Assembly: GCF_017876315.1 (NCBI RefSeq)
Contig: NZ_JAGINU010000001.1
Span: 7,130,001-7,194,000, forward strand
Source of the DNA: Pseudonocardia parietis
Lineage (GTDB): Bacteria; Actinomycetota; Actinomycetes; Mycobacteriales; Pseudonocardiaceae
DNA length: 64,000 bases
Reading direction: 5' to 3'
In this document: positions 16,419 to 25,376 of the stretch, piece by piece
Layout: every line of letters begins with the position of its first letter
Numbering within the stretch: the first letter of the stretch is position 1
Position numbers and translations under genes: made by a program
The notes under the pieces: generated by a model
The model's input: only the letters and a program-made list of their open reading frames with translations
Databases searched by the model: none
What the model was told of the DNA's origin: nothing

Positions 16419-16482
16419 GTGATCACCGATCCGGAAGGAGGCCGGCCATCCGTGGCCGGATCCGTTCCGAATCGGTGATCAC
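16419..16482. terminator. Long imperfect hairpin between the SRPBCC and DMT transporter genes
   Basis: The arms GTGATCACCGAT (16419-16430) and ATCGGTGATCAC (16471-16482) are perfect complements. Pairing continues inward through CGGAA/TTCCG and CCGGCCA/TGGCCGG, giving roughly 24 of 30 pairs with a 4-base loop at 16449-16452. It sits 30 bp after one gene and 83 bp before the next on the same strand, a terminator position, but it is longer than usual and has no T tract. A small mobile or repetitive element is an alternative. Confidence 0.55.
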
Positions 16483-16564
16483 CCGCTAGCGCGCACGTCA
16501 CGCACCGTCCGACCGTTCCGAATTTCGCTGCCCACCGAAACGTTCGGGCCCTAGCGTCGGCGCC

Positions 16565-17605
16565 GTGACAGGAACGGGTGCGCGGGTCGCGGCGGCGGCC
16601 GGAGTGACGGTGCTGGCGTGGGCGTCGGCGTTCGTGGCGATCCGGGCGATCGGCCCCGAGTTCGGTGCGGGCGCGCTGGCGCTCGGCCGGCTGGTCGTCG
16701 GCGGGGTCGCGCTGACGGTCGCACTGCTGGTGAGCCGCAGCTGGGTGCGGCCGACCCCGCGGGAGTGGTTGCTGCTCGCGGTCTGCGGCCTCAGCTGGTT
16801 CACGATCTACAACGTCGCGCTGAACGCCGCCGAGGAACGGCTCGACGCCGGGACCGCGGCGATGCTGGTCAACATCGGCCCGCTGCTGATCGCCCTGTCC
16901 GCCGGAGTCGTACTGCGGGAGGGCTTCCCGCGCCCGCTGCTGGCCGGGGCCGTGATCGGGTTCTCCGGTGCGGTACTGATCGGGTTCTCGACGTCCGGGC
17001 CGGGCACCGCCGACGGGCTCACCGGTGCGCTGCTGTGCGTGCTCGCCGCCGTCACCTGGACGATCGGGGTGCTCGCCCAGAAGCCCGTGCTGCGCAGGCT
17101 GCCCGCCCTGCAGGTCACCCAGATCGCCTGCCTCGTCGGCGCGGCCGGCGCGCTGCCGTGGTCCGGTGACCTGGTCACCGCGCTCGGCACCGCATCCGGT
17201 CCGGCCCTCGCCGGGCTGGTGTACCTCGGGCTGGTGCCGACCGCGCTGGCGTTCGGCACCTGGGCCTACGCGCTGTCCCGGACCGACGCCGGACGCCTCG
17301 GCGTCACCACGTACCTGGTCCCGACGCTGGTCGTGTTGATGGCCTGGCCGGTGCTCGGCGAGCTTCCGCCACCACTGGCGCTGCTGGGCGGGCTGCTCGC
17401 GCTGGCCGGCGTGGCGCTGTCCCGCTACCGCGGCAGGCGGCCGGTGACGGCCGGACCGGAGTCCCGCGAGGCCCCCGGCGCCCAGGACAGCACGGGGCCC
17501 GTGGCCGAGGTGCCCATGGCAGAGGTGCCCGTGGAGCGCGACCCGGACACCCAGGCTGGTGCAGAACGCTCCGGCGCGCAGCCGGGCCCGGGCGGACAGC
17601 GATGA
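16565..17605 (+). CDS. EamA/DMT family transporter
   Basis: A 346-residue protein with about ten membrane segments in two repeated EamA halves. The first starts TVLAWASAFVAIRAIGPEFG and the second TGALLCVLAAVTWTIGVLAQK. A hydrophilic tail of about 55 residues (rich in Pro, Glu and Gly) follows the last segment. The family exports amino acids, nucleosides or other metabolites. The GTG at 16565 gives the usual N-terminus. Its stop overlaps the start of a winged-helix regulator, suggesting that the transporter is controlled by it. Confidence 0.85.
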   Translation: MTGTGARVAAAAGVTVLAWASAFVAIRAIGPEFGAGALALGRLVVGGVALTVALLVSRSWVRPTPREWLLLAVCGLSWFTIYNVALNAAEERLDAGTAAMLVNIGPLLIALSAGVVLREGFPRPLLAGAVIGFSGAVLIGFSTSGPGTADGLTGALLCVLAAVTWTIGVLAQKPVLRRLPALQVTQIACLVGAAGALPWSGDLVTALGTASGPALAGLVYLGLVPTALAFGTWAYALSRTDAGRLGVTTYLVPTLVVLMAWPVLGELPPPLALLGGLLALAGVALSRYRGRRPVTAGPESREAPGAQDSTGPVAEVPMAEVPVERDPDTQAGAERSGAQPGPGGQR

Positions 17606-18321
17606 GCGGCGGCTCGCCACCACCGGCCGGGCCGATCGATCCGTCGGCTCTCGCGGAGCGGGCAGCCTTGCTGGCCGACCGGACGCGGGCGGCGTTCTGC
17701 CTCGCGCTGATCGACGGCCGCGCCTGGACCGCCGGGGAGCTGGCACGGCACGCCGGGGTCGCCCCGTCGACGGCGTCGGCGCACCTCGACCGGTTGGTGG
17801 CGGCCGGACTGCTGGTCACCGAGCGGCAGGGACGGCACCGCTACCTGCGGTTGGCCGGGCCGGACGTCGCGCACACGGTGGAGACCCTCGCCGGCGAGAC
17901 CCGTCCTGCTCCGTGCCCGCCGACACTGCGGGCGTCCCGCGTGGCCGGGCGGCTCGCCACGGCCCGCACCTGTTACGACCACCTGGCCGGGGCGCTCGGC
18001 GTCGCGCTGTTCGACGGGCTCGTCGCCGACGGCCTCCTCGAGACCGAGGACGGCCTCGCCCTCACCTCGGCCGGGCGCGGCTGGTTCGTCTCGCTCGCCG
18101 GGCCGGACGCGCTGCCGCGAACCCCGCGCCCGGTGGTGCGGGCCTGCCTGGACTGGACCGAACGGCGCCACCACCTGGCCGGGACCGCGGGCGCGGCGCT
18201 GTGCCGGGCGCTGTTCGCACAGGGCTGGGTCGCGCGGGGCCAGGACCGGCGGTCGGTGCGGATCACCGACACCGGCCGGGCCGCGCTCCCCCGCCGGCTG
18301 ACTATCTCCCTGCCCGCCTGA
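17602..18321 (+). CDS. Winged-helix (ArsR-like) transcriptional regulator
   Basis: A 239-residue protein. Residues about 18-90 are an ArsR-type domain: LADRTRAAFCLALIDGRAWTAGELARHAGVAPSTASAHLDRL. A second, less conserved part with HLAGALGVALFDGLVADGLL and a matching segment HHLAGTAGAALCRALFAQGWV follows, so it appears to contain two further repeated helical modules. It is coupled by ATGA overlap to the DMT transporter and probably regulates it. The effector is unknown. Confidence 0.8.
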   Translation: MSGGSPPPAGPIDPSALAERAALLADRTRAAFCLALIDGRAWTAGELARHAGVAPSTASAHLDRLVAAGLLVTERQGRHRYLRLAGPDVAHTVETLAGETRPAPCPPTLRASRVAGRLATARTCYDHLAGALGVALFDGLVADGLLETEDGLALTSAGRGWFVSLAGPDALPRTPRPVVRACLDWTERRHHLAGTAGAALCRALFAQGWVARGQDRRSVRITDTGRAALPRRLTISLPA

Positions 18322-18327
18322 ACCCCG

Positions 18328-18360
18328 TGCGAGGTCGCACACCTTCCGGGGACCTCGCAC
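18328..18360 (+). terminator. Probable terminator after the transporter/regulator pair
   Basis: GTGCGAGGTC (18328-18337) and GACCTCGCAC (18351-18360) are perfect 10-bp complements with a 13-base loop, 6 bp past the stop of the regulator gene. A second perfect hairpin follows at once (ACCTCCAG 18359-18366 with CTGGAGGT 18370-18377), overlapping by two bases. No T tract, as is usual at this GC content. Confidence 0.65.
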
Positions 18361-18444
18361 CTCCAGCCGCTGGAGGTGGAGACGACGTGTGCGACGTCTG
18401 GTGGCGCGGGCGACGGGAGCGATGCTCTCCGATCGGATCAGTTG

Positions 18445-18461
18445 GAGCACGAGCAGTGCTC
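18445..18461. promoter_or_regulatory. Candidate TetR operator GAGCAC-N5-GTGCTC
   Basis: Six-base arms GAGCAC (18445-18450) and GTGCTC (18456-18461) flank a 5-base spacer, 33 bp before the GTG of the TetR gene. The size and position fit a TetR-family autoregulatory site, though the arms are short enough for chance. Confidence 0.45.
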
Positions 18462-18493
18462 TCGTCTGTGGGCAGTGGTCTACCGTGCTGCGG

Positions 18494-19321
18494 GTGAACG
18501 CCTCCCGCACCGCCCGTGAACGCGCCCGGACCGAGCTCGTCGCCGAGATCACCGCGGCCGCACGCCGCCAACTGGCCGAGACCGGCGCCGCCGCGCTGTC
18601 CATGCGGGCGGTCTCGCGGGAGATCGGGATGGTCTCCTCGGCGCTGCACCGCTACTTCCCCACCCGCGACGACCTGCTCACCGCCCTGATCGTGCAGAGC
18701 TACGACGCGCTCGCCGACGCCGTCACAGCGGCCGCGGACGGTGCAGCCGGCCCTGCGAGCAGTGCAGCCGAACCCACAGGCGGTGCAGCCGGGCCCGCGG
18801 GCAATGCAGCCGAACCCGCGGGCAGCGCAGCCGGCCCCGCGGGTGGTGCAGCCGAACCCGCCGACCCCGGGCAGCGCTGGCGGGCGATCGCCCGCGCCGT
18901 CCGCACCTGGGCGCTGGCGAACCCGCACGAGTACGCCCTGATCTACGGCTCCCCCGTCCCCGGCTACCGGGCCCCCACCCACACGGTCCCGGCCGCCGCC
19001 CGCGTGCTCGCCCCACTGGCCCGGCTGCTCGCCGACGCCCACGCCGCCGGCACGCTGCAGACCGACGCCGACGCCGACGCCGGCACCGACACGAGCATCG
19101 CCCCCGTCCTGGCCGAGGACGCCGCGCGGCTGCGGGACGCGCTCGGGACCCCGGACCTGCCGGATGCCGCCCTGCTCGCCGCCGTCACCGCGTGGACGGG
19201 CCTGTTCGGGCACGTCTCGTTCGAGCTGTTCGGCCAGTTCGAGAACGTGCTGGAGCACCGCGACGCCGTGTTCGAGGGCACCGTCGACCGGCTGGGCCGC
19301 CTCGCCGGGCTGGTCCGCTGA
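18494..19321 (+). CDS. TetR/AcrR family regulator with WHG C-terminal domain and an inserted heptapeptide repeat
   Basis: A 275-residue regulator. The DNA-binding domain (about residues 10-60) reads ELVAEITAAARRQLAETG, AALSMRAVSREIGMVSSALHRYFPTRDDLL. The C-terminal TetR WHG-type domain ends with TGLFGHVSFELFGQFENVLEH. Between helices of the ligand domain, residues 83-124 are six tandem heptads alternating xAAGPAx and xAAEPxG, absent from ordinary family members, which are about 40 residues shorter. The GTG at 18494 gives the normal N-terminus. The target genes are unknown; the ABC pair at 19325-20940 is the convergent neighbour. Confidence 0.83.
   Translation: MNASRTARERARTELVAEITAAARRQLAETGAAALSMRAVSREIGMVSSALHRYFPTRDDLLTALIVQSYDALADAVTAAADGAAGPASSAAEPTGGAAGPAGNAAEPAGSAAGPAGGAAEPADPGQRWRAIARAVRTWALANPHEYALIYGSPVPGYRAPTHTVPAAARVLAPLARLLADAHAAGTLQTDADADAGTDTSIAPVLAEDAARLRDALGTPDLPDAALLAAVTAWTGLFGHVSFELFGQFENVLEHRDAVFEGTVDRLGRLAGLVR
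18740..18865 (+). repeat. Six tandem 21-bp coding repeats inside the TetR gene
   Basis: Units start at 18740, 18761, 18782, 18803, 18824 and 18845. Each encodes seven residues; odd units read xAAGPAx and even units xAAEPxx, so the higher-order period is 42 bp. The reading frame is kept throughout. The pattern points to recent in-frame duplication. Confidence 0.88.
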
Positions 19322-19324
19322 CCC

Positions 19325-20041
19325 TCAGGAACCCGGCCGGATCCGCTCCACCAGCGCCGCCCAGCGCTCCCGCCAGGGCGCGAACCGGCCCTGCTCCACC
19401 CGCACCACCAGGGCGAGCGCCGCCACCGCGACCAGGATCGCCAGCAGCACGTCGCCGAACGGGCCCAGGCCGCCGCGCCCGGTGCCCAGCGACGCCGCGG
19501 CCGTGCCGACCGGCGGCAGCCAGGAGCTCGTCCCGGTCACCACGAGGAAGGTCAGCGCGGCGACCAGCGCCACGCCCTGGCTGCGGAACAGCGGCCGCGC
19601 GAACACCGACCCCACCGCGGCGCCGGTGATCCCGCAGGCCAGGTGGGCGAGCAGGCCGTCGAGCAGGCCACCGGTCGTCGCCGTGCCCCACGCCGCAACC
19701 ACCCCCCACACGACGGCGACCATCCCGAGCGCCGCGATCCCGGCCGTCGCGGCCAGCAGCACCCCCGCGGCGACCGGCAGCGGGCCGCCCGCCGCGGCCA
19801 GCGTGACGGTGCGGGCCGTGTCGTCCTCGGTCTCGGCGACCGCGTGCGCCAGCCAGGCGCCGACCGGGTAGAGCAGCAGCGCGCTGGCGGCCCACGGCTC
19901 CGGCAGCGGCCCGGGGTCCCCGCCGAACAGGATCGCGAGGAAGCCGACGTACAGCACCGCCGGCGCGACGAACCGCTCCGACCGCGCGACGTCCTCGCCC
20001 AGCAGCATCGCCACCGCGACCGCCGATCGCGCCCACCTCAC
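19325..20041 (-). CDS. ABC transporter membrane protein (permease-like)
   Basis: A 238-residue protein with about six hydrophobic segments, such as PVAAGVLLAATAGIAALGMVAVVWG and LLAILVAVAALALVV, and no soluble domain. Its GTG at 20041 overlaps the TGA of the ABC ATPase (GTGA), so it is the likely membrane partner of that ATPase. Sequence similarity to known permeases is not obvious by eye; the call rests on topology and coupling. Confidence 0.7.
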   Translation of the reverse strand: MRWARSAVAVAMLLGEDVARSERFVAPAVLYVGFLAILFGGDPGPLPEPWAASALLLYPVGAWLAHAVAETEDDTARTVTLAAAGGPLPVAAGVLLAATAGIAALGMVAVVWGVVAAWGTATTGGLLDGLLAHLACGITGAAVGSVFARPLFRSQGVALVAALTFLVVTGTSSWLPPVGTAAASLGTGRGGLGPFGDVLLAILVAVAALALVVRVEQGRFAPWRERWAALVERIRPGS

Positions 20042-20940
20042 GGCAGCGGCTCCTCGAAGCGGTGCGGGCCCGAGCGCTGCGTCGGCCGGCTCGCCTCCTG
20101 CCCGGGGCGCACCGGGCGCACCGAGCGGACCGCGCACCCGGCGGCGATCGCGGCGCCCAGCCAGGCGTCGCTCTCCGGGGCGGGCACCCGCACGGTGAAC
20201 CGTCCGGGTGCGGCGCCCTCGACCCGGGCAGGCGGCAGGACCCGCTCCAGCAGCGGCCGGGGGTCCCCCGCGCAGGCCATGTCGATCCGCATCATCGCGC
20301 CGGGCGGGGGCGCCGCGGGCAGCGGAACCGACTCGGGGTCGGACGCGGTGGCGAGCCGGCCCCGGCGCAGCCGGTGCACCCGCGCGCCGGGCAGGTCGAG
20401 GGCCGTGCCCGTGTGGTCGGTGACCAGGGTGGCGCCGGTCCGGTCCGCGAGCAGGCCGGTGAGCGCGTCGGCGGCGTCGTCGTCCAGGCCGGACCAGGGT
20501 TCGTCGAGGACCAGCAGGCCCGGGTCGCAGGCCATCGCCTGCACCAGGCCGATCTTCTGCGCGTTGCCCTTCGAGAGCTCGGCCATCGGCTCGTCGTCGT
20601 CACCGGCATAACCGAGCGCCTCGAGCAACGCGTCCGCACGGTCGGCGACGACGTCCGGATCGAGCCTGCGGACCCGCGCCAGGTGGTCGAGCCAGCGCCG
20701 CGGCGGCAGCCGCAATCTCGCCGGGAAGCGGTCGGGCAGATAGCCGACGACCGCCGGCCGGTCCTCGACCACACCTTCAGTGGGTGTCTCGGCGCCCGCG
20801 GCGATCCGCAGCAGGGTGGACTTCCCGGCCCCGTTGCCGCCGCGCAGCACGGTCGGGACGCCCCCGTCGACGTCGAGGTCGACGCCCTGCAACGCGACCG
20901 CCCCGGACGCGTAGGCGTGGTGAATGCCGACGAGGCGCAC
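20038..20940 (-). CDS. ABC transporter ATP-binding protein
   Basis: A 300-residue ATPase. It has Walker A LRGGNGAGKSTLL, the signature ELSKGNAQKIGL (a degenerate LSGGQ in which KGNAQK is typical of a drug-export subgroup), Walker B LLVLDEPWSGLD, and a switch His in VTDHTG. A C-terminal extension of about 90 residues follows. The GTG at 20940 has GGAGGTGG upstream; the frame extends further, but that part looks non-coding. Its stop overlaps the permease gene start. Confidence 0.83.
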   Translation of the reverse strand: MRLVGIHHAYASGAVALQGVDLDVDGGVPTVLRGGNGAGKSTLLRIAAGAETPTEGVVEDRPAVVGYLPDRFPARLRLPPRRWLDHLARVRRLDPDVVADRADALLEALGYAGDDDEPMAELSKGNAQKIGLVQAMACDPGLLVLDEPWSGLDDDAADALTGLLADRTGATLVTDHTGTALDLPGARVHRLRRGRLATASDPESVPLPAAPPPGAMMRIDMACAGDPRPLLERVLPPARVEGAAPGRFTVRVPAPESDAWLGAAIAAGCAVRSVRPVRPGQEASRPTQRSGPHRFEEPLP

Positions 20941-21088
20941 GACCACCTCCACCTGTCCGACCGCACCTCTGACGACCGCCAGGTTCGCACAGCGCCACGA
21001 CCGGGCGACCGGGCGGCAGCACACCGGCACGCCCCGTGGTGGGACCGGCACGCAGTGGTTTCATGATCACTGCGTGGTCCGGGCGGGC

Positions 21089-21754
21089 TCAGCGCTGGGA
21101 GCTGGGGTCCGTTCGCGGCATGTCCTTCTCCTGGACGCCGCCCCGCGCCCGGCGCTGCCTGAGCTTCCGCCAGACCAGCCAGGCCACGACCAGGATCCCG
21201 ACCACGAGGACGACCTTGCTGATCGGCGACATGTACTCCTCGATGACCTCCCAGCGCTCGCCCAGCGCGAAACCGAGGTACACGAAGATCGCGTTCCAGA
21301 CGCCGCTGCCGAGTGCCGAGAGCGCCGTGAACCGCAGCAACGGCATCCCGGCGATCCCGGCGGGGATCGAGATCAGGCTGCGGACGATCGGGATGCAGCG
21401 CCCGCCGAGCACGAACCAGTTGCCGTACTTGCCGAAGAGGTCGAGGCCCTTCTCCAGGTCCTTCTGGCTGGAGATGACGAACCACCGGTTCCCGGCGAGC
21501 GCGTGCAGCCGCTCGAAGCCCAGCCAGGCCCCCAGCGCGTAGAGCACGAGCGCTCCCGCGACGGCGCCCATCGTCGCCGCCGCCCAGACGCCGATCGGGT
21601 CCATCGCGCCGGTCGAGGCACGGAATCCGCCCAGCGGGAGGATGACCTCCGACGGGATCGGCGGGACGACGTTCTCGAGGAAGATCAGTAATCCGATCCC
21701 CGCCGCCCCGAGCCGGTCCACGATGTCGAACACCCACTGCGTCACACCCTCCAT
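21089..21754 (-). CDS. DedA family membrane protein
   Basis: A 221-residue DedA/SNARE-associated protein. It shows the family signatures FLENVVPPIPSEVILPLGG near the N-terminus and GGRCIPIVRSLISIPAG in the middle, with about five membrane segments and a basic tail (VWRKLRQRRARGG). Family members act as lipid flippases or scramblases and help maintain membrane potential. The ATG at 21754 gives the usual N-terminus. It appears monocistronic. Confidence 0.9.
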   Translation of the reverse strand: MEGVTQWVFDIVDRLGAAGIGLLIFLENVVPPIPSEVILPLGGFRASTGAMDPIGVWAAATMGAVAGALVLYALGAWLGFERLHALAGNRWFVISSQKDLEKGLDLFGKYGNWFVLGGRCIPIVRSLISIPAGIAGMPLLRFTALSALGSGVWNAIFVYLGFALGERWEVIEEYMSPISKVVLVVGILVVAWLVWRKLRQRRARGGVQEKDMPRTDPSSQR

Positions 21755-21818
21755 GGTGCACGTGACGCCGATCGGCCGTCCGGTCGGTCCCGCGGCGAAG
21801 CGCGGCCCCACGACGAGC

Positions 21819-21848
21819 AGCCCCGCCGGCCAGGGTGCCGGCGGGGCT
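21819..21848 (-). terminator. Terminator of the fadA-fadB operon
   Basis: AGCCCCGCCGGC (21819-21830) and GCCGGCGGGGCT (21837-21848) are perfect 12-bp complements with a 6-base loop. The hairpin lies 16 bp beyond the fadB stop on the minus strand and upstream of the DedA gene, so it separates the two units. Confidence 0.8.
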
Positions 21849-21863
21849 CTCGACGGGGCGGGG

Positions 21864-24038
21864 TCAGGCGGCGGCGGTGGCCGTCTCGCCCTTGGCCGCA
21901 CGGTCCCGCAGGCTCTGCGGGACGTCGAACCGCTCCCCGTACTTGCCCTTCAGCTCGTCCGCGCGGGCGACGAAGCCGGCCGGACCACCGGGGTAGCCCT
22001 CGATGTACTGCAGCACGCCGCCGGTCCAGGCCGGGAAACCGATGCCGAAGATCGAGCCGATGTTGGCGTCGGCGACGGTCTCCAGCACGCCCTCGTCGAC
22101 GCAGCGCACCGTCTCGATCGACTCGATGATCAGCATGCGCTCGGAGAGCTCGTGCAGGTCGACCTCGTGGTTCGTCGCCCCGAACTGCTCGCGCAGCCCC
22201 GGCCACAGGCCGGTCCGCTTGCCGTCGGCGTAGGAGTAGAACCCGGCGCCCGAGCTCTTCCCCTTGCGGTCGAACTCGTCGACCATCCGGTCGATCACGG
22301 CGTCCGACGGGTGCGGGGTCCAGGTGCCACCGGCGGCCTCGACGCCCTTGCGGGTCTCCTCGCGGATCTTGCGCGGCAGCGTCAGGGTCAGCTCGTCCAT
22401 CAGCTGCAGCACCGGAGCCGGGTAGCCGGCCTGCGAGGACGCCTGCTCGATCGTCTGCGGGTCGATGCCCTCGGCGATCATCGCGACGCCCTCGTTGATG
22501 AAGGTGCCGATCACCCGGCTGGTGAAGAACCCGCGGGAGTCGTTGACGACGATCGGGGTCTTCCTGATCCCCAGGGTCAGGTCGAACGCCTTGGCCAGCG
22601 CCGCGTCGTTCGTCCGCTCACCCTTGATGATCTCGACCAGCGGCATCTTGTCCACCGGCGAGAAGAAGTGCAGGCCGATGAAGTCGTCCGGCCGGTCGAT
22701 GCCCCTGGCGAGCTCGGTGATCGGCAGCGTCGAGGTGTTCGAGCAGAGCAGCGCGTCGGCGTCGATGTACTTCGCCGCCTCCCGGAACACCTCCTGCTTG
22801 AGCTCGACGGACTCGAAGACGGCCTCGATGACGACGTCGCAGCCTGCGAGATCGGCGTAGTCGTCGGTCGGGGTGATCCGGCCCAGCAGCGCGTCGCCCT
22901 TGTCCTGGGTGACCTTGCCGCGGGAGACGCCCTTCTCGACCAGGCCCTGCGAGTAGGCCTTGCCCTTGTCGGCGGCCTCGCGGGAGACGTCCTTGAGCAC
23001 GACCTCCCAGCCGGACTGGGCGCAGACGTAGGCGATGCCGGCGCCCATCATCCCCGCGCCGAGCACCGCGACCTTGCTCGGCGCCCACTTCTCGGGGCCG
23101 TCCGGGCGGGACTTGCCACCGTTGATCGCGTTGAGGTCGAAGAAGAACGCCTTGGTCATGTTCTTCGAGACCTGGCCGGTGACCAGCTCGGCGAAGTAGC
23201 GACCCTCGATCCGCAGCGCGGTGTCGAAGTCGACCTGCGAGCCCTCGACGGCCGCGGCGAGGATGTTGCGCGGCGCGGGCATCGGCGCACCCTTGATCTG
23301 CTTGCGCAGGTTCGCCGGGAACGCGGGCAGGATCGAGGCCAGCGACGGGCTCGACGGGGTGCCGCCGGGGATCTTGTACTTCGGCTTGTCCCAGGGCTGG
23401 GCGGCCTCCGGATTGGCCTTCACCCACTCCTTGGCCTTCGACAGCACCTCCTCGGGCGTCGAGGCCAGCTCGTCGATGATCCCGACCTCGAGCGCCTTGG
23501 CCGGCTTGTGCCGCTGGCCCTGCGCGAGGACGTTCATGAACCCGTTCGCGATGCCCAGCATCCGGACGACCCGGGTGACGCCGCCGCCGCCGGGCAGCAG
23601 GCCCAGGGTCACCTCGGGCAGGCCGTAGACGACGCCCTTGGCGTCGATACCGATCCGGTGGTGACAGGCCAGACCGATCTCGAGCCCGCCGCCCAGCGCG
23701 GTGCCCGCCATCGCGGCCACCACGGGCTTGCCGAGGGTCTCCAGCCTGCGCAGCTGGGCCTTGACCTCGGTGACGTTCTCGAACACCTGCGGGGCGTCGT
23801 CCGGCCCGGCGGCCGAGAGCTGCTGCAGGTCGCCACCGGCGAAGAAGGTCTTCTTGGCCGAGGTGATGACCACGCCGGCGATGTCGTCCTTCGCGGCGAC
23901 GAGCTCGTCGACGACCTCACCCATGGCCGCCTTGTAGCGGTCGTTCATCGTGTTGGCGCTGCGGCCCGGATCGTCGAGGGTGACGATCGCGATCCCGTCC
24001 GCACCCTTCTCCCAGCGGACGGCCTTCTGCTCACTCAC
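21864..24038 (-). CDS. fadB: Fatty acid oxidation alpha subunit: enoyl-CoA hydratase / 3-hydroxyacyl-CoA dehydrogenase
   Basis: A 724-residue bifunctional enzyme, the normal length. The N-terminal crotonase domain has the oxyanion segment FFAGGDLQQL and the two catalytic Glu positions in GTALGGGLEIGLACH and LPEVTLGLLPGGGG. The dehydrogenase domain starts near residue 320 with AVLGAGMMGAGIAYVCAQSG (NAD loop) and has the catalytic His in GLHFFSPVDKMPLVEI (near residue 456). The C-terminal dimerisation domain ends with GIGFPAWTGGVLQYIEG. It hydrates enoyl-CoA and oxidises the 3-hydroxyacyl-CoA. It lies 33 bp after the thiolase gene on the same strand; the two form the usual trifunctional pair. 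Confidence 0.93.
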   Translation of the reverse strand: MSEQKAVRWEKGADGIAIVTLDDPGRSANTMNDRYKAAMGEVVDELVAAKDDIAGVVITSAKKTFFAGGDLQQLSAAGPDDAPQVFENVTEVKAQLRRLETLGKPVVAAMAGTALGGGLEIGLACHHRIGIDAKGVVYGLPEVTLGLLPGGGGVTRVVRMLGIANGFMNVLAQGQRHKPAKALEVGIIDELASTPEEVLSKAKEWVKANPEAAQPWDKPKYKIPGGTPSSPSLASILPAFPANLRKQIKGAPMPAPRNILAAAVEGSQVDFDTALRIEGRYFAELVTGQVSKNMTKAFFFDLNAINGGKSRPDGPEKWAPSKVAVLGAGMMGAGIAYVCAQSGWEVVLKDVSREAADKGKAYSQGLVEKGVSRGKVTQDKGDALLGRITPTDDYADLAGCDVVIEAVFESVELKQEVFREAAKYIDADALLCSNTSTLPITELARGIDRPDDFIGLHFFSPVDKMPLVEIIKGERTNDAALAKAFDLTLGIRKTPIVVNDSRGFFTSRVIGTFINEGVAMIAEGIDPQTIEQASSQAGYPAPVLQLMDELTLTLPRKIREETRKGVEAAGGTWTPHPSDAVIDRMVDEFDRKGKSSGAGFYSYADGKRTGLWPGLREQFGATNHEVDLHELSERMLIIESIETVRCVDEGVLETVADANIGSIFGIGFPAWTGGVLQYIEGYPGGPAGFVARADELKGKYGERFDVPQSLRDRAAKGETATAAA

Positions 24039-24071
24039 TGTGTGTTTCCTTCCGAAGTCCGGGAGAGAGGC

Positions 24072-25292
24072 TCAGACCCGCTCGACGATGGTGGCGATGC
24101 CCATGCCGCCACCGACGCACAGCGTGGCGAGGCCACGGCGCAGGTCGCGACGCTCGAGCTCGTCGACCAGCGTGCCGAGGATCATCGCGCCGGTCGCGCC
24201 CAGCGGGTGGCCCATCGCGATGGCACCGCCGTTGACGTTGGTCTGCTCCGGCGAGATGCCCATGTCACGCATGTAGCGCAGGGCCACCGCGGCGAACGCC
24301 TCGTTGATCTCGAACAGGTCGATGTCGTCGACGGTCAGGCCGGCCTTGGCCAGTGCCTTGCGCGACGCCGGCGCCGGGCCGGTGAGCATGATCGTCGGGT
24401 CGGCGCCGGAGAGCGCGGTGGACACGATCCGGGCGCGCGGGGTGAGCCCGTTTGCCGTGCCGGCGGCCTCGGTACCGATCAGGGTCAGCGCGGCACCGTC
24501 GACGATGCCGGACGAGTTGCCGGCGTGGTGCACGTGGTCGATCTTCTCGACCCAGTGGTACTGCTGCAGCGCGACGGCGTCGAACCCGCCGTCACGGCCC
24601 ATCATCTCGAACGACGGCTTGAGCCCGCCGAGGGTCTCGACGGTCGCGCCGGCCCGGATGTGCTCGTCACGGTCGAGGATCGTCAGGCCGTTGCGGTCGA
24701 CGACCGGGACGACGGAGTTCGCGAACCGGCCGTCGGCCCACGCCTTGGCGGCACGGGTCTGGGACTCGACGGCGAAGGCGTCGACGTCGGTCCGGGAGAA
24801 GCCCTCCAGGGTGGCGATCAGGTCGGCGCCGATGCCCTGGGGCACGAAGCCCGTCTCGTAGGCGGTGTCCGGGTCCATCGCCCAGGCGCCGCCGTCGGAG
24901 CCCATCGGCACCCGGCTCATCGCCTCGACGCCGCCGGCGATCACCATCTCCTCCATGCCGGAGCGGACCTTCTGGGTGGCGGTGTTGACCGCCTCCAGAC
25001 CGGACGCGCAGAACCGGTTGAGCTGCACACCCGCGACGGTGTCCGGCAGCCCGGCGGCGATGGCGGCGGTCTTGGCGATGTCGCCGCCCTGGTCGCCGAT
25101 CGGGGAGACGACGCCGAGCACCAGATCGTCGACGACGGCCGGGTCCAGCTCGGGGTTGCGCTTGCGCAGCTCGTCGATCAGGCCGACGACCAGCGAGATC
25201 GGCTTGACCTCGTGCAGCGAACCGGAGGCCTTGCCCCGGCCGCGTGGCGTGCGGATCGCATCGTAGATGTAGGCCTCGGGAATCTCGCTCAT
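24072..25292 (-). CDS. fadA: Acetyl-CoA C-acyltransferase (thiolase)
   Basis: A 406-residue thiolase. The acylated Cys is in NRFCASGLEAVNTA (near residue 92); GNSSGIVDGAALTLI, NEAFAAVALRYMRD and NVNGGAIAMGHPLGATGA give the His region, and the second catalytic Cys is in LATLCVGGGMGIA at the end. It cleaves 3-ketoacyl-CoA with CoA to acetyl-CoA and a shortened acyl-CoA. First gene of the fadAB operon, divergent from a MerR regulator across a 189-bp spacer with repeated TGTCACAT motifs. Confidence 0.93.
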   Translation of the reverse strand: MSEIPEAYIYDAIRTPRGRGKASGSLHEVKPISLVVGLIDELRKRNPELDPAVVDDLVLGVVSPIGDQGGDIAKTAAIAAGLPDTVAGVQLNRFCASGLEAVNTATQKVRSGMEEMVIAGGVEAMSRVPMGSDGGAWAMDPDTAYETGFVPQGIGADLIATLEGFSRTDVDAFAVESQTRAAKAWADGRFANSVVPVVDRNGLTILDRDEHIRAGATVETLGGLKPSFEMMGRDGGFDAVALQQYHWVEKIDHVHHAGNSSGIVDGAALTLIGTEAAGTANGLTPRARIVSTALSGADPTIMLTGPAPASRKALAKAGLTVDDIDLFEINEAFAAVALRYMRDMGISPEQTNVNGGAIAMGHPLGATGAMILGTLVDELERRDLRRGLATLCVGGGMGIATIVERV

Positions 25293-25376
25293 CCGAACCT
25301 CTCGTGGGGTGGTCGGGCGCTGTGGTCACGAGCGCGCGGCGCGGCTGTGCGCCACCTACTTGCTGGTAGCTTTGTT

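Noticed and set aside
21864..25292. fadAB block as a recent horizontal transfer
   Set aside because: Base composition, codon use and gene style match the neighbours, and no mobile-element remnants are present.
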